Shown in pieces: positions 1 to 6,894 of a stretch of 8,601 nt of DNA. Source of the stretch: Sphingomonadales bacterium (GTDB lineage Bacteria; Bacteroidota; Bacteroidia; UBA7662). A model generated the notes under the pieces. It searched no databases. It was not told the DNA's origin and worked only from the letters and a program-made list of their open reading frames with translations. Made by a program: the position numbers and the translations under genes. The stretch's first letter is position 1, and each line of letters starts with the position of its first letter. The stretch covers positions 1 to 8,601 of the forward strand of contig VHAW01000072.1 of NCBI GenBank assembly GCA_016872225.1, given 5' to 3'.

Positions 1-1
1 T

Positions 2-2293
2 GCGACGGTTCAGGTGGAGGGTGCGGGCCTTGGTACGGCAAGCAATATCTACGGATATTATGCCCTTACCCTGGATTCTGGAACGCACAACCTGATCATT
101 CAATACTTGGGTTTCAAGACCATCCGCCAAACGATAGTTGTGAATTTCCATCGCCAAATCAACTTTACCCTTCAAGAAACCAGTATACAGGGAGCAGAGG
201 TCGTAGTCCTGGGCCGACGGGAAGATGCCAACGTGACCCAGGGTCGTATGAGCGTGAGCGAGGTGGACATCAAACAAGTCAAGAGCCTGCCCGTTCTGAT
301 GGGGGAGGCGGACATCCTCAAAACCATTCAACTCCTTCCCGGCATCAAGAACGGAGGCGAAGGCACCACCGGCTTTTATGTAAGGGGTGGTGGTCCTGAT
401 CAAAATCTGATATTGTTGGATGAAGCAGTGGTCTACAACGCATCCCATTTATTTGGATTTTTTTCGGTATTCAATGCGGATGCACTTGCTAATTCCCAAG
501 TCATCAAGGGAGGAATGCCCGCCGAATACGGGGGAAGGATTTCTTCTGTGCTTGATTTAAGTATGCGCGAAGGCAATAACCAAAAATTTGTTATCCAAGG
601 AGGACTGGGCCTTATCGCCTCGCGATTTACCATCGAAGGCCCCCTCAAAAAGGGAAAGGCATCCTATATCCTCTCCGGCAGACGAACCTATCTCGATGTC
701 TTGGTGGATCCCTTGATTCCCGAGGATGCCACCGCTAAAGGCTCCGGTTATTACTTCTACGATCTCAATACCAAAATCAATTGGCAACCCGGTCCCAAGG
801 ACAGGCTATACGCCTCGGCCTACCTGGGGAAAGATGTCTTCAATTTTAACAATCGCGAAAACGGATTTCAATTTGATATTCCATGGGGGAATACCACCGC
901 AACCCTGCGATGGAACCGTATTCTGGGCCCTAGAATTTTTGTTAATCACTCTTTGATTTATAGCGACTTCAATTTTGGTACGGGTTTCAAACAAAATGAA
1001 TTTCAGTTGCGATTGAGTTCAGGGGTCCGCAACATGACCCTTAAGCAGGATTTTGATATTCATTTGAGTTCAGGTCATCGCCTCAAGGCTGGCAGTCAAT
1101 GGATCCGGCATTGGTTTCTACCCTCTGTTGTACAGGGACGAACCGGGGAATTCGATATTGAAACGAACAATATTCCCCGCCTTAATGCCATCGAATGGGC
1201 CGCCTATATTCGCGATGAATGGGATATCAACGACCAATGGCAAATCAATGCAGGCCTACGTTTTGCGATGTTCCAACAATACGGTCCTTACAGTTATGAA
1301 CGCTACAAAGATCTTAGCTTGGTGGAAAGAATTGACAGCGTGGGATTCGCCTCCGGAAGCAAAGTTGTCTTTTATCCGGGATGGGAACCTCGGCTGAATC
1401 TCCGCTACTTGATTGATAACCAATCATCTTTGAAGGTAGGAATTACCCGGAATTTGCAGTTTATTCACTTGGCTTCTTCTTCGGGGACCTCTTTGCCTGC
1501 AGATTTGTGGATTCCAAGTACGCTCAAAGTCAAACCACAAATAGGTCTCCAGTATGCAGCGGGCTATTTTCGGAACTTTGCTGCCAATACCTACGAAACT
1601 TCGGTAGAGGTGTACTATAAAGACCTCCGAAATCAAATTGATTTCCGGGAGGGTGCTATCAACGGATTCAATCCTTTGATTGAAAATGATTTGGTGTTTG
1701 GAAGAGGGGAGGCCTACGGCGCCGAGTTTTTTGTGAAAAAGGCCAAAGGCGCCTTCAGCGGCTGGGTAGGTTACACTATGTCGTGGACCAACCGAAATTT
1801 CCAGGACATTATGAAGGGTAAGACCTTTCCCTACAAATTCGATCGTCGGCATGATTTATCCGTGGTTGCCTCTTGGAACAAGAGCCCGAGGTGGAAGTTT
1901 TCGGGGACCTTTGTCTTTTCGACCGGTAACGCCTATACGCTGCCGGAGTCACGCTATTTCTTTGAAGGTCAAATCATTGATCAAATAGGAAACAGGAACA
2001 GTTTTCGATTGCCAAACTATCACCGATTGGATTTCTCGGCGGTTTACACCCCTCGCGCTGAACGTTTGAACCAGCATTCCTTGGCCTCTGAATCCGAACA
2101 AAGCCACAGGCATCGTCGGCAATATCTCGGCGAATGGGTTTTCGCCGTGTACAATATCTATAGCCGTATGAATCCGTTTTTTATCTATCTGGATAACGAA
2201 GGTTCTTTGCAACAAAACTCGCTCAAAGTTCAGGCCAAGCAAGTTTCGCTCTTCCCGATCATTCCTTCTGTTACATGGAACTTCAAATTTTAA
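2..2293 (+). CDS. TonB-dependent outer-membrane receptor with carboxypeptidase-regulatory-like N-terminal domain (5' end missing)
   Basis: This is an outer-membrane beta-barrel that imports a ligand using energy from TonB/ExbBD; the substrate cannot be told from sequence. The frame is open to the left edge, so the signal peptide and the start of the N-terminal domain lie outside. The GTG at base 14 is internal to the domain and not a real start. Counting that codon as residue 1, residues 1-60 resemble the end of a CarboxypepD_reg-like beta-sandwich (GYYALTLDSGTHNLIIQYLG). Residues about 76-185 are the plug domain, with ILKTIQLLPG, FYVRGGGPDQN and AEYGGRISSVLDL. The rest is the barrel, rich in alternating aromatic strands and ending in ...VTWNFKF with a terminal Phe, as expected for insertion by the BAM complex. 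The stop lies 5 bases before the likely start of the DUF4249 lipoprotein, so the two are probably co-transcribed. No frameshift is seen. The family assignment is firm and the ligand is unknown. Confidence 0.95.
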   Translation, partial: ATVQVEGAGLGTASNIYGYYALTLDSGTHNLIIQYLGFKTIRQTIVVNFHRQINFTLQETSIQGAEVVVLGRREDANVTQGRMSVSEVDIKQVKSLPVLMGEADILKTIQLLPGIKNGGEGTTGFYVRGGGPDQNLILLDEAVVYNASHLFGFFSVFNADALANSQVIKGGMPAEYGGRISSVLDLSMREGNNQKFVIQGGLGLIASRFTIEGPLKKGKASYILSGRRTYLDVLVDPLIPEDATAKGSGYYFYDLNTKINWQPGPKDRLYASAYLGKDVFNFNNRENGFQFDIPWGNTTATLRWNRILGPRIFVNHSLIYSDFNFGTGFKQNEFQLRLSSGVRNMTLKQDFDIHLSSGHRLKAGSQWIRHWFLPSVVQGRTGEFDIETNNIPRLNAIEWAAYIRDEWDINDQWQINAGLRFAMFQQYGPYSYERYKDLSLVERIDSVGFASGSKVVFYPGWEPRLNLRYLIDNQSSLKVGITRNLQFIHLASSSGTSLPADLWIPSTLKVKPQIGLQYAAGYFRNFAANTYETSVEVYYKDLRNQIDFREGAINGFNPLIENDLVFGRGEAYGAEFFVKKAKGAFSGWVGYTMSWTNRNFQDIMKGKTFPYKFDRRHDLSVVASWNKSPRWKFSGTFVFSTGNAYTLPESRYFFEGQIIDQIGNRNSFRLPNYHRLDFSAVYTPRAERLNQHSLASESEQSHRHRRQYLGEWVFAVYNIYSRMNPFFIYLDNEGSLQQNSLKVQAKQVSLFPIIPSVTWNFKF

Positions 2294-2298
2294 GGGAT

Positions 2299-3303
2299 AT
2301 GATAGGCAAGTCACCTTCAAGGTTTAGTTTCACCATGCAAGCAGGGTTTGATTTCTGGTTTACGTTTAAAAATATCCTATGGGCGATGTGTTCCTTATTG
2401 TTCATAGCCTGCGAGAAGAATATTACGTTGGATCTACCGGCTCCTAAACCTTATCTTGTGGTCTATGGGATCGTGGAGCCTGATTCGTTAATTAAAGTCA
2501 GTATCAGCAGAAATTCCGCATATTTCGACCCTGTGGACTTTAATACCGTCCTCAATCTCCTAGATAACCAGGCCACGGTGATTGCATCGTGTTTAGATTC
2601 TGCTGGGAATACGGTGTTGGATACTTTGCGTCCACTTCAGCCCAATCACTACATCATTCAATTCTGGACGTTTTTCAACTATGTGGGGAACACAATTCGA
2701 GGCACACACAACAAGTCCTACACCTTGCGAATTTTGCATCCTGATCATGAAATCGTAGCCACTACTCTGGTGCCACCAGCATCGAGGATTGATTCTTTGT
2801 GGTCCCGAACCCGCGCATACTTGAAAAAACAGGCCGATCCTTCTGCCGTACTCTCGAAACGGGATAGCGAAGTCGTTCAACTTTATTACCGCTACCGAGA
2901 TCCTCAAGTTTTGGGTAATAGGGTTCGAGTCTTTACCAAATTAAATGGGGAGCTTCAGTGGTCTTCAGCTTTTAATTCCGTTTACGATGATCAGTTTTTC
3001 AACGGTCAATCTATTGATTTTGTGTTACCCAGAGGCAAAGAAGCCTATTTGTTCAACGACTCTACCACTTTTGACGAGTTTGGTTTGTTTCGGGTGGGGG
3101 ATACGATTAATATCAAATGGGCCTCCATCGATCGAACTGGTTTTTTGTTTTGGCGCAGCCTGGCTCAGTCGGCTGGAGGAAGCGGCGGTCCTTTCGGAGC
3201 TCAGCCTACCGTGACCACGAATCTGAAGGCCCTTCGCGGTGGAGCATTGGGATTGTGGGCCGGTTACGGTTCGGTGCATTACCGGTACATCGTACCAAGG
3301 TAA
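2299..3303 (+). CDS. DUF4249-type outer-membrane lipoprotein, partner of the TonB-dependent receptor
   Basis: This is a predicted lipoprotein of about 334 residues. The N-terminus has a hydrophobic stretch ending in SLLFIAC, a usable but imperfect lipobox (Phe at -3), with Cys at residue 38 counted from this start. The mature part begins with DLPAPKPYLVVYGIVEPDSLIKVSISRN. This matches the pattern I know from DUF4249 proteins, in which a short beta-rich segment follows the lipid anchor. Bacteroidota often encode these proteins directly after a TonB receptor, and a surface or periplasmic accessory role in uptake is inferred by analogy with SusD; no biochemical role is established. Three in-frame starts are possible: 2275 (overlaps the receptor by 19 bases), 2299 and 2335. 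I chose 2299 because it follows the receptor stop closely and leaves basic residues ahead of the hydrophobic core. The 2335 start gives a shorter, more conventional signal peptide and cannot be excluded. Confidence 0.8.
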   Translation: MIGKSPSRFSFTMQAGFDFWFTFKNILWAMCSLLFIACEKNITLDLPAPKPYLVVYGIVEPDSLIKVSISRNSAYFDPVDFNTVLNLLDNQATVIASCLDSAGNTVLDTLRPLQPNHYIIQFWTFFNYVGNTIRGTHNKSYTLRILHPDHEIVATTLVPPASRIDSLWSRTRAYLKKQADPSAVLSKRDSEVVQLYYRYRDPQVLGNRVRVFTKLNGELQWSSAFNSVYDDQFFNGQSIDFVLPRGKEAYLFNDSTTFDEFGLFRVGDTINIKWASIDRTGFLFWRSLAQSAGGSGGPFGAQPTVTTNLKALRGGALGLWAGYGSVHYRYIVPR

Positions 3304-3353
3304 TTAGCGTAATTTCGCTGACTCCAATCAAGCGTTTACCTGCAATTAAAATC

Positions 3354-4286
3354 ATGGAACACCATACCGTCCTCATCATAGGATCCGGACCTGCCGGATA
3401 CACCGCTGCCATTTATGCCGCAAGGGCCGGCCTCAGCCCGCTCTTGTATCAAGGCCTTCAACCCGGAGGCCAATTAACCATCACCACCGAGGTTGAAAAC
3501 TATCCGGGCTACGCCCAAGGGGTTCAGGGCCCTCAGATGATGGAGGACTTTCGGCAACAAGCCCTGCGCATGGGGACTGATATACGGTATGGTATTGTGA
3601 CCAAGGTTGATTTGAAAGCGCGACCCAAGCGCATCACGGTGGATGACAAATTGGAATTGACCGCCGACGCCGTGATTGTGGCCACAGGGGCTTCGGCCAA
3701 ATGGCTGGGATTACCCTCCGAGCAGCGACTGAACGGTCACGGGGTTTCTGCTTGCGCCGTTTGCGATGGATTTTTCTTTAGGGGGCAAGACGTTGCCGTG
3801 GTAGGGGGAGGGGATACCGCCGCAGAAGAGGCGACCTATTTGGCAAAAATTTGCAAATCTGTCCACATGATAGTGCGTAGGGGAGAGCTAAGGGCCTCCA
3901 AAGCCATGCAGAATAGAGTCTTTCATACCCCTAATTTGACTGTATACTGGAACAGCGAAACCGATGAAATTTTAGGTAGTGAACAGGTAGAGGGTGTTCG
4001 ACTTAGAAATACCTTGGATGGAAGTCATAGGGAGATTGCGGTTCAGGGTTTTTTTGTGGCGATTGGGCATTCCCCGAATACGGCATTGTTCCAAGGGCAG
4101 TTGGACATGGATGAGACGGGTTATCTGATTACAACCCCTGGCTCAACCCGCACCAACCTGGAAGGGGTCTTTGCAGCAGGGGATGCCCAGGATAAAATTT
4201 ATCGCCAAGCCGTTACAGCGGCAGGCACAGGGTGCATGGCAGCTCTGGATGCAGAACGTTGGCTTGCCGCTTCAGCACATTCGTAG
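3354..4286 (+). CDS. trxB: Thioredoxin-disulfide reductase (NADPH)
   Basis: This cytoplasmic flavoenzyme reduces thioredoxin with NADPH via FAD and a redox-active disulfide. The 310 residues fit the low-molecular-weight bacterial type. Motifs in order are the FAD dinucleotide fold GSGPAGYTAAIYAARAGL near residues 10-27, GGQLTITTEVENYPGY around 38-53, the active-site CAVC with Cys134 and Cys137 followed by DG, the NADPH fold VVGGGDTAAEEA at 149-160, the arginine pair RR at 175-176 with Arg180 (NADPH rather than NADH preference), and GVFAAGDAQDKIYRQAVTAAGTG at 281-303. The start at 3354 is set by the usual position of the first FAD motif. An in-frame ATG at 3117 would add 79 residues that overlap the lipoprotein gene and resemble nothing. 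The spacer before it is 50 bases with no clear ribosome binding site, so it may be read with the upstream genes or from its own weak promoter. No thioredoxin gene lies beside it. Confidence 0.96.
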   Translation: MEHHTVLIIGSGPAGYTAAIYAARAGLSPLLYQGLQPGGQLTITTEVENYPGYAQGVQGPQMMEDFRQQALRMGTDIRYGIVTKVDLKARPKRITVDDKLELTADAVIVATGASAKWLGLPSEQRLNGHGVSACAVCDGFFFRGQDVAVVGGGDTAAEEATYLAKICKSVHMIVRRGELRASKAMQNRVFHTPNLTVYWNSETDEILGSEQVEGVRLRNTLDGSHREIAVQGFFVAIGHSPNTALFQGQLDMDETGYLITTPGSTRTNLEGVFAAGDAQDKIYRQAVTAAGTGCMAALDAERWLAASAHS

Positions 4287-4300
4287 GTGCAGCCATTCTT

Positions 4301-5596
4301 TTAAAAGGCCTGCAGGGCCATGCAAGCCACACGTCTGCCCATTTCAGGACCCAAAGCCATCCCCATGCCGTTCATGCCGGCCACCAACCATTCACCATCC
4401 TGTAACTGACGGCATTGTGGAAGCCCAGACACCGTGAAACCCATTGTGCCACTCCAGCGGGATTCCCATTCCATATTCTCAGGCAGTCCTAAAACTTCCA
4501 CCGAATACGATTTTAAATAATTACTTATTAATTGATTTTCAGACCATTCATCTGTCTGTTCTGAAGCAAAATCTTGATTTCGTCCACCACCCAAGAGTAA
4601 TCGACCTTGTTGCGTTCGATAATAGAGGTAACCTCGATCCGCATGAAAATTTCCATTCAATCGCGCCAAATCTACTGGATTCAACGCTGCGCTGGCCCAC
4701 ATTTGTCCACGCTGGGGGATAATCCCGGGGCTTAGGTTAGAAAGCAAGTTACAAGTTAAAGCATTAGTTGCATAAATTATCGATTTTAATTTAATATCCA
4801 ATAGATTAGTCTTTAAATTGTATTTGTAATCAGGTTTAGACGATGCGGGGACGACGGATAGGATATTGGTTCCCGTTTTGGTTACCTGTAGCCCTTCTTG
4901 GACACGGATACCGAGATTTCGGGCATAGCGTAGGAGGGACTCCCGTAGCAGAAATGGATTCACCTGGCCTTCCCACGCAATGGGAATGCAACCGCTTGCA
5001 TCAGGCCCCCAATTGGACGGGTTGACCGGATTGAGCCCGTGAAATGGCTTCCAGTCTCCGAAATAGGGTGTGTGCCGGGACTTATCCTTGATGGACTCAT
5101 TTTTTCGCTGTTTTGGGATAAAAGGAATGGGGAAATTCGAGGCTTGAGCCATGATTTCATTCAATCGGGGCAGAATAGGCAGCACAGATTCATGATGAGG
5201 AACCGCCTGGGCAAATCGAGAATTCCCTCGAGCAAAAACCTCATATCCAAGAACATTGCGAAGGCCTATAGCTTTGCTGCCCAAAAGATGGAGCGTCCGT
5301 TGAATTCCGGCCCATTTGGCCGATAATAGTTCCATGAGGCCATTTTCGCCAAGTTTCGTCCAATCCTCTTGAAGTTCAGAGGGCGAGCCAAGGCATAGAA
5401 ATCCGGCATTTCGCGTGCTTGCAACGGCACCCAAAGTTCGGGATTCCAGAATCAAGACCTGTAGCCGAGGTTGTTGCCGTTTGATCTCAATTGCGGCGTG
5501 CAGACCAGTTACCCCGGCACCAACGACCACGAAATCCCAAGGTCCGGACAGCGCCTGGATTTCCCAATAGGATAGCTCTTTTTGAATGTCGGCCAT
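4301..5596 (-). CDS. FAD-dependent oxidoreductase of the DAO (D-amino-acid oxidase/glycine oxidase) family
   Basis: This 431-residue flavoprotein probably oxidises a C-N bond in an amino acid, amine or imino acid; the substrate is unknown. An FAD-binding fold is seen at residues 21-51 (DFVVVGAGVTGLHAAIEI, ending in an acidic residue after a beta strand). The DAO-type ASTRNAGF stretch is at 59-66, GQVNPFLLRESLLRYAR at 210-226, the second FAD contact IIYATNAL at 273-280, IPQRGQMWAS at 293-302, LYYRTQQGRLLLGGGRNQD at 324-342, and the C-terminal FAD loop with WSGTMGFTVSGLPQ at 381-394 and AGMNGMGMALGPEMGRRVA at 406-424. A polar, basic segment at about 161-185 looks like a loop insertion. There is no signal peptide, so a cytoplasmic location is likely. 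It converges on trxB with 14 bases between stops and is transcribed from the 5597-5789 spacer. A DadA, SoxB/glycine-oxidase or PuuB-like role cannot be separated from sequence alone. Confidence 0.85.
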   Translation of the reverse strand: MADIQKELSYWEIQALSGPWDFVVVGAGVTGLHAAIEIKRQQPRLQVLILESRTLGAVASTRNAGFLCLGSPSELQEDWTKLGENGLMELLSAKWAGIQRTLHLLGSKAIGLRNVLGYEVFARGNSRFAQAVPHHESVLPILPRLNEIMAQASNFPIPFIPKQRKNESIKDKSRHTPYFGDWKPFHGLNPVNPSNWGPDASGCIPIAWEGQVNPFLLRESLLRYARNLGIRVQEGLQVTKTGTNILSVVPASSKPDYKYNLKTNLLDIKLKSIIYATNALTCNLLSNLSPGIIPQRGQMWASAALNPVDLARLNGNFHADRGYLYYRTQQGRLLLGGGRNQDFASEQTDEWSENQLISNYLKSYSVEVLGLPENMEWESRWSGTMGFTVSGLPQCRQLQDGEWLVAGMNGMGMALGPEMGRRVACMALQAF

Positions 5597-5704
5597 AAAA
5601 TTTCAATAGGGGGACTCGCTAAAGGTTCCCTATGCGATTTAAATCAAAAGAAATACGCAAATGAGCTAATAGGGTAATAAAGGTATGATTGCTATTTATA
5701 ATTA

Positions 5705-5724
5705 TACATAATATTAATTATGTA
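5705..5724. promoter_or_regulatory. Perfect 8-bp inverted repeat, possible operator
   Basis: The arms TACATAAT and ATTATGTA are exact reverse complements separated by ATTA. The symmetry, length and position in a divergent spacer fit a binding site for a dimeric regulator. It ends 35 bases before the -7-like box of the rightward gene, an activator-like or dual-control position. The arms are almost all A and T, so chance symmetry is a real alternative. No regulator gene is in the window. Confidence 0.35.
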
Positions 5725-5759
5725 ACTAAATCCTCAATCTAATACAGGCCAAAAAATCT

Positions 5760-5767
5760 TAATTTTG
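5760..5767 (+). promoter_or_regulatory. Candidate Bacteroidota -7 promoter element for the membrane protein gene
   Basis: TAATTTTG matches the Bacteroidota primary-sigma -7 consensus TAnnTTTG exactly. It would place transcription start near 5772-5775 and leave a leader of only about 15-18 bases before the ATG at 5790. No good TTG element is seen at the expected spacing upstream, so only half the promoter is supported. In AT-rich DNA an eight-base match with two free positions can arise by chance. Confidence 0.35.
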
Positions 5768-5789
5768 AAATATAAAAAAATGATAAGCC

Positions 5790-6842
5790 ATGAATTCAGA
5801 GGACAACGAATTTTCATTTGGCAAGTCCAATAAATCCAGCCGACATCGAGGTCGATCTAATCGACACACTAGGATATTGGAAGAAACAGAACCGACTTTT
5901 AAAGGAAACGCATCGAGACTGCAAATTGACGAGGACAAAGAAAGAATGATCCTTAATCCTGGAAAAAGCCTGAAAAGCACCTCCAAGGATTTACCCCGGT
6001 ATTACCGAAGTGCCTATTTGTACTCCATGGCATTTTATGTCATGGCCTATGGCATCGTTTATCTACCGGGCAAAATCGCATCTGCATTTCTGGCGTCACT
6101 TTCCATGCGTGGTCCAGTTATTTTTCATCATAAAATACTTTTTACGAATATCGTAGGTTGGGAACGGAGCGACGCTCTTTCGATTTTCTCGGCGCCCATT
6201 GTGATTGATTTTTTTCAAAGCATCTTGTACACCTCTGCATTTTGGGGACTCAAACGCTTGGACGGATATTGGAAAATTTTAGCGTTTTGGTTAATGTTTC
6301 ATAGCTATTTGCGGTTGACAGGTCTTATTCTGCCAGGCATGGTTTCCGGGGAAGAATTTGGTTATGTCGCAGGTTGGTTATACATGTCCTCAGCCATTTT
6401 GTTTGTACTCTTCTTTTTGTCCATGCTTGTTATGATTGGATTATCTGCCTTGCTCGGTAAATGGGCCTTGGAAACAGCGTTTTCGAAGCATATGGTGATG
6501 AAGGAAAAGCGTCAAGAATATCTGCTCTTTTTCATTGGGCTTCCCTCTTTAAGCGGTTTTATTTTCTTTGGATTCCTTCACGGACTGGATTGGACTGAAC
6601 TATTGACGACTGGTCGTATGCGATTGGCCGATTGGTGGGCATCAGTCCATGAAATGACCTTAATCGGGCAATCTATGTTGATGTACGGCGCAATGGCCAC
6701 CACCATATTATTGCTCTACAGAGAAGAAATTATTTGTCAAAGAGATTTAAGAATGCAAAACGTCAATATCCCTGTCATTGGCATTGCATTCGTTACTACT
6801 TTAGCATTAAGAGTCCTTTTAGGCCAAGGTTGGTACTGGTAA
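5790..6842 (+). CDS. Uncharacterised multi-pass membrane protein with basic N-terminal tail
   Basis: I do not recognise this 350-residue protein. The first 70 residues are hydrophilic, with a strongly basic Ser/Arg/His/Lys patch at 11-28 (KSNKSSRHRGRSNRHTR). About seven hydrophobic segments follow, near 75-103, 132-153, 161-183, 190-223 (long, perhaps a bent helix), 244-264, 290-310 and 326-345. The protein ends GQGWYW. Histidines lie at or near segment edges (His113, His114, His171, His264, His287) but no HExxH, quinol/haem motif, transporter signature or catalytic set is evident. The basic tail suggests the N-terminus stays in the cytoplasm. The start follows an A-rich leader, the only in-frame ATG before the first helix that keeps the tail. 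It is divergent from the FAD oxidoreductase and convergent with the OmpH-like gene, so it is probably a single-gene unit. It may be a lineage-specific Bacteroidota membrane family; its function is unknown. Confidence 0.85.
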   Translation: MNSEDNEFSFGKSNKSSRHRGRSNRHTRILEETEPTFKGNASRLQIDEDKERMILNPGKSLKSTSKDLPRYYRSAYLYSMAFYVMAYGIVYLPGKIASAFLASLSMRGPVIFHHKILFTNIVGWERSDALSIFSAPIVIDFFQSILYTSAFWGLKRLDGYWKILAFWLMFHSYLRLTGLILPGMVSGEEFGYVAGWLYMSSAILFVLFFLSMLVMIGLSALLGKWALETAFSKHMVMKEKRQEYLLFFIGLPSLSGFIFFGFLHGLDWTELLTTGRMRLADWWASVHEMTLIGQSMLMYGAMATTILLLYREEIICQRDLRMQNVNIPVIGIAFVTTLALRVLLGQGWYW

Positions 6843-6869
6843 TATTCTTAAAAATGGATATTTAATGGG

Positions 6870-6889
6870 AACAATTACGAAAAATTGTT
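6870..6889. terminator. Small stem-loop between convergent genes, possible bidirectional terminator
   Basis: AACAATT (6870-6876) and AATTGTT (6883-6889) form a perfect 7-bp stem around the loop ACGAAA. It sits in the 52-base gap between two converging stop codons, where a shared terminator is expected. The stem has only one G-C pair per strand and no long T tract follows in either direction, so it is weak as an intrinsic terminator. Confidence 0.3.
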
Positions 6890-6894
6890 AAGCA

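Larger units (their letters stand above)
5597..5789. promoter_or_regulatory. AT-rich divergent intergenic control region
   Basis: This 193-base spacer separates the starts of the FAD oxidoreductase (leftward) and the membrane protein (rightward), so it must hold promoters for both or be read through. It is far richer in A and T than the flanking genes, especially from 5680 to 5780. It holds a perfect inverted repeat and a -7-like box, listed separately. I found no clear Bacteroidota promoter for the leftward gene, no tRNA-like fold and no small open reading frame worth reporting. Confidence 0.6.

Noticed and set aside
1013..1074. Repeated TTGAGTTCAGG in the receptor gene
   Set aside because: The 11-base repeat encodes similar LSSG turns in adjacent barrel strands and is too short to be a functional repeat.
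1424..1852. 142-codon open frame antisense to the TonB-dependent receptor
   Set aside because: The forward frame codes for conserved barrel sequence. The antisense product has no motif and no start context, so it is a shadow frame.
1949..2320. 123-codon antisense frame spanning the receptor end and lipoprotein start
   Set aside because: It crosses two well-supported genes and shows no signal peptide, motif or plausible promoter.
3310..3317. TAATTTCG as a -7 promoter element for trxB
   Set aside because: It misses the consensus by one base and has no upstream TTG at a suitable distance, so it is too weak to annotate.
3306..3319. AGCG...CGCT mini-hairpin just after the lipoprotein stop as a terminator
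   Set aside because: The stem is only 4 bp and no T tract follows; this is expected by chance.
3117..3353. Possible 79-residue N-terminal extension of thioredoxin reductase from an upstream in-frame ATG
   Set aside because: It lies almost wholly inside the lipoprotein gene in another frame, has no recognisable domain, and the FAD motif starts at the expected distance from the ATG at 3354.
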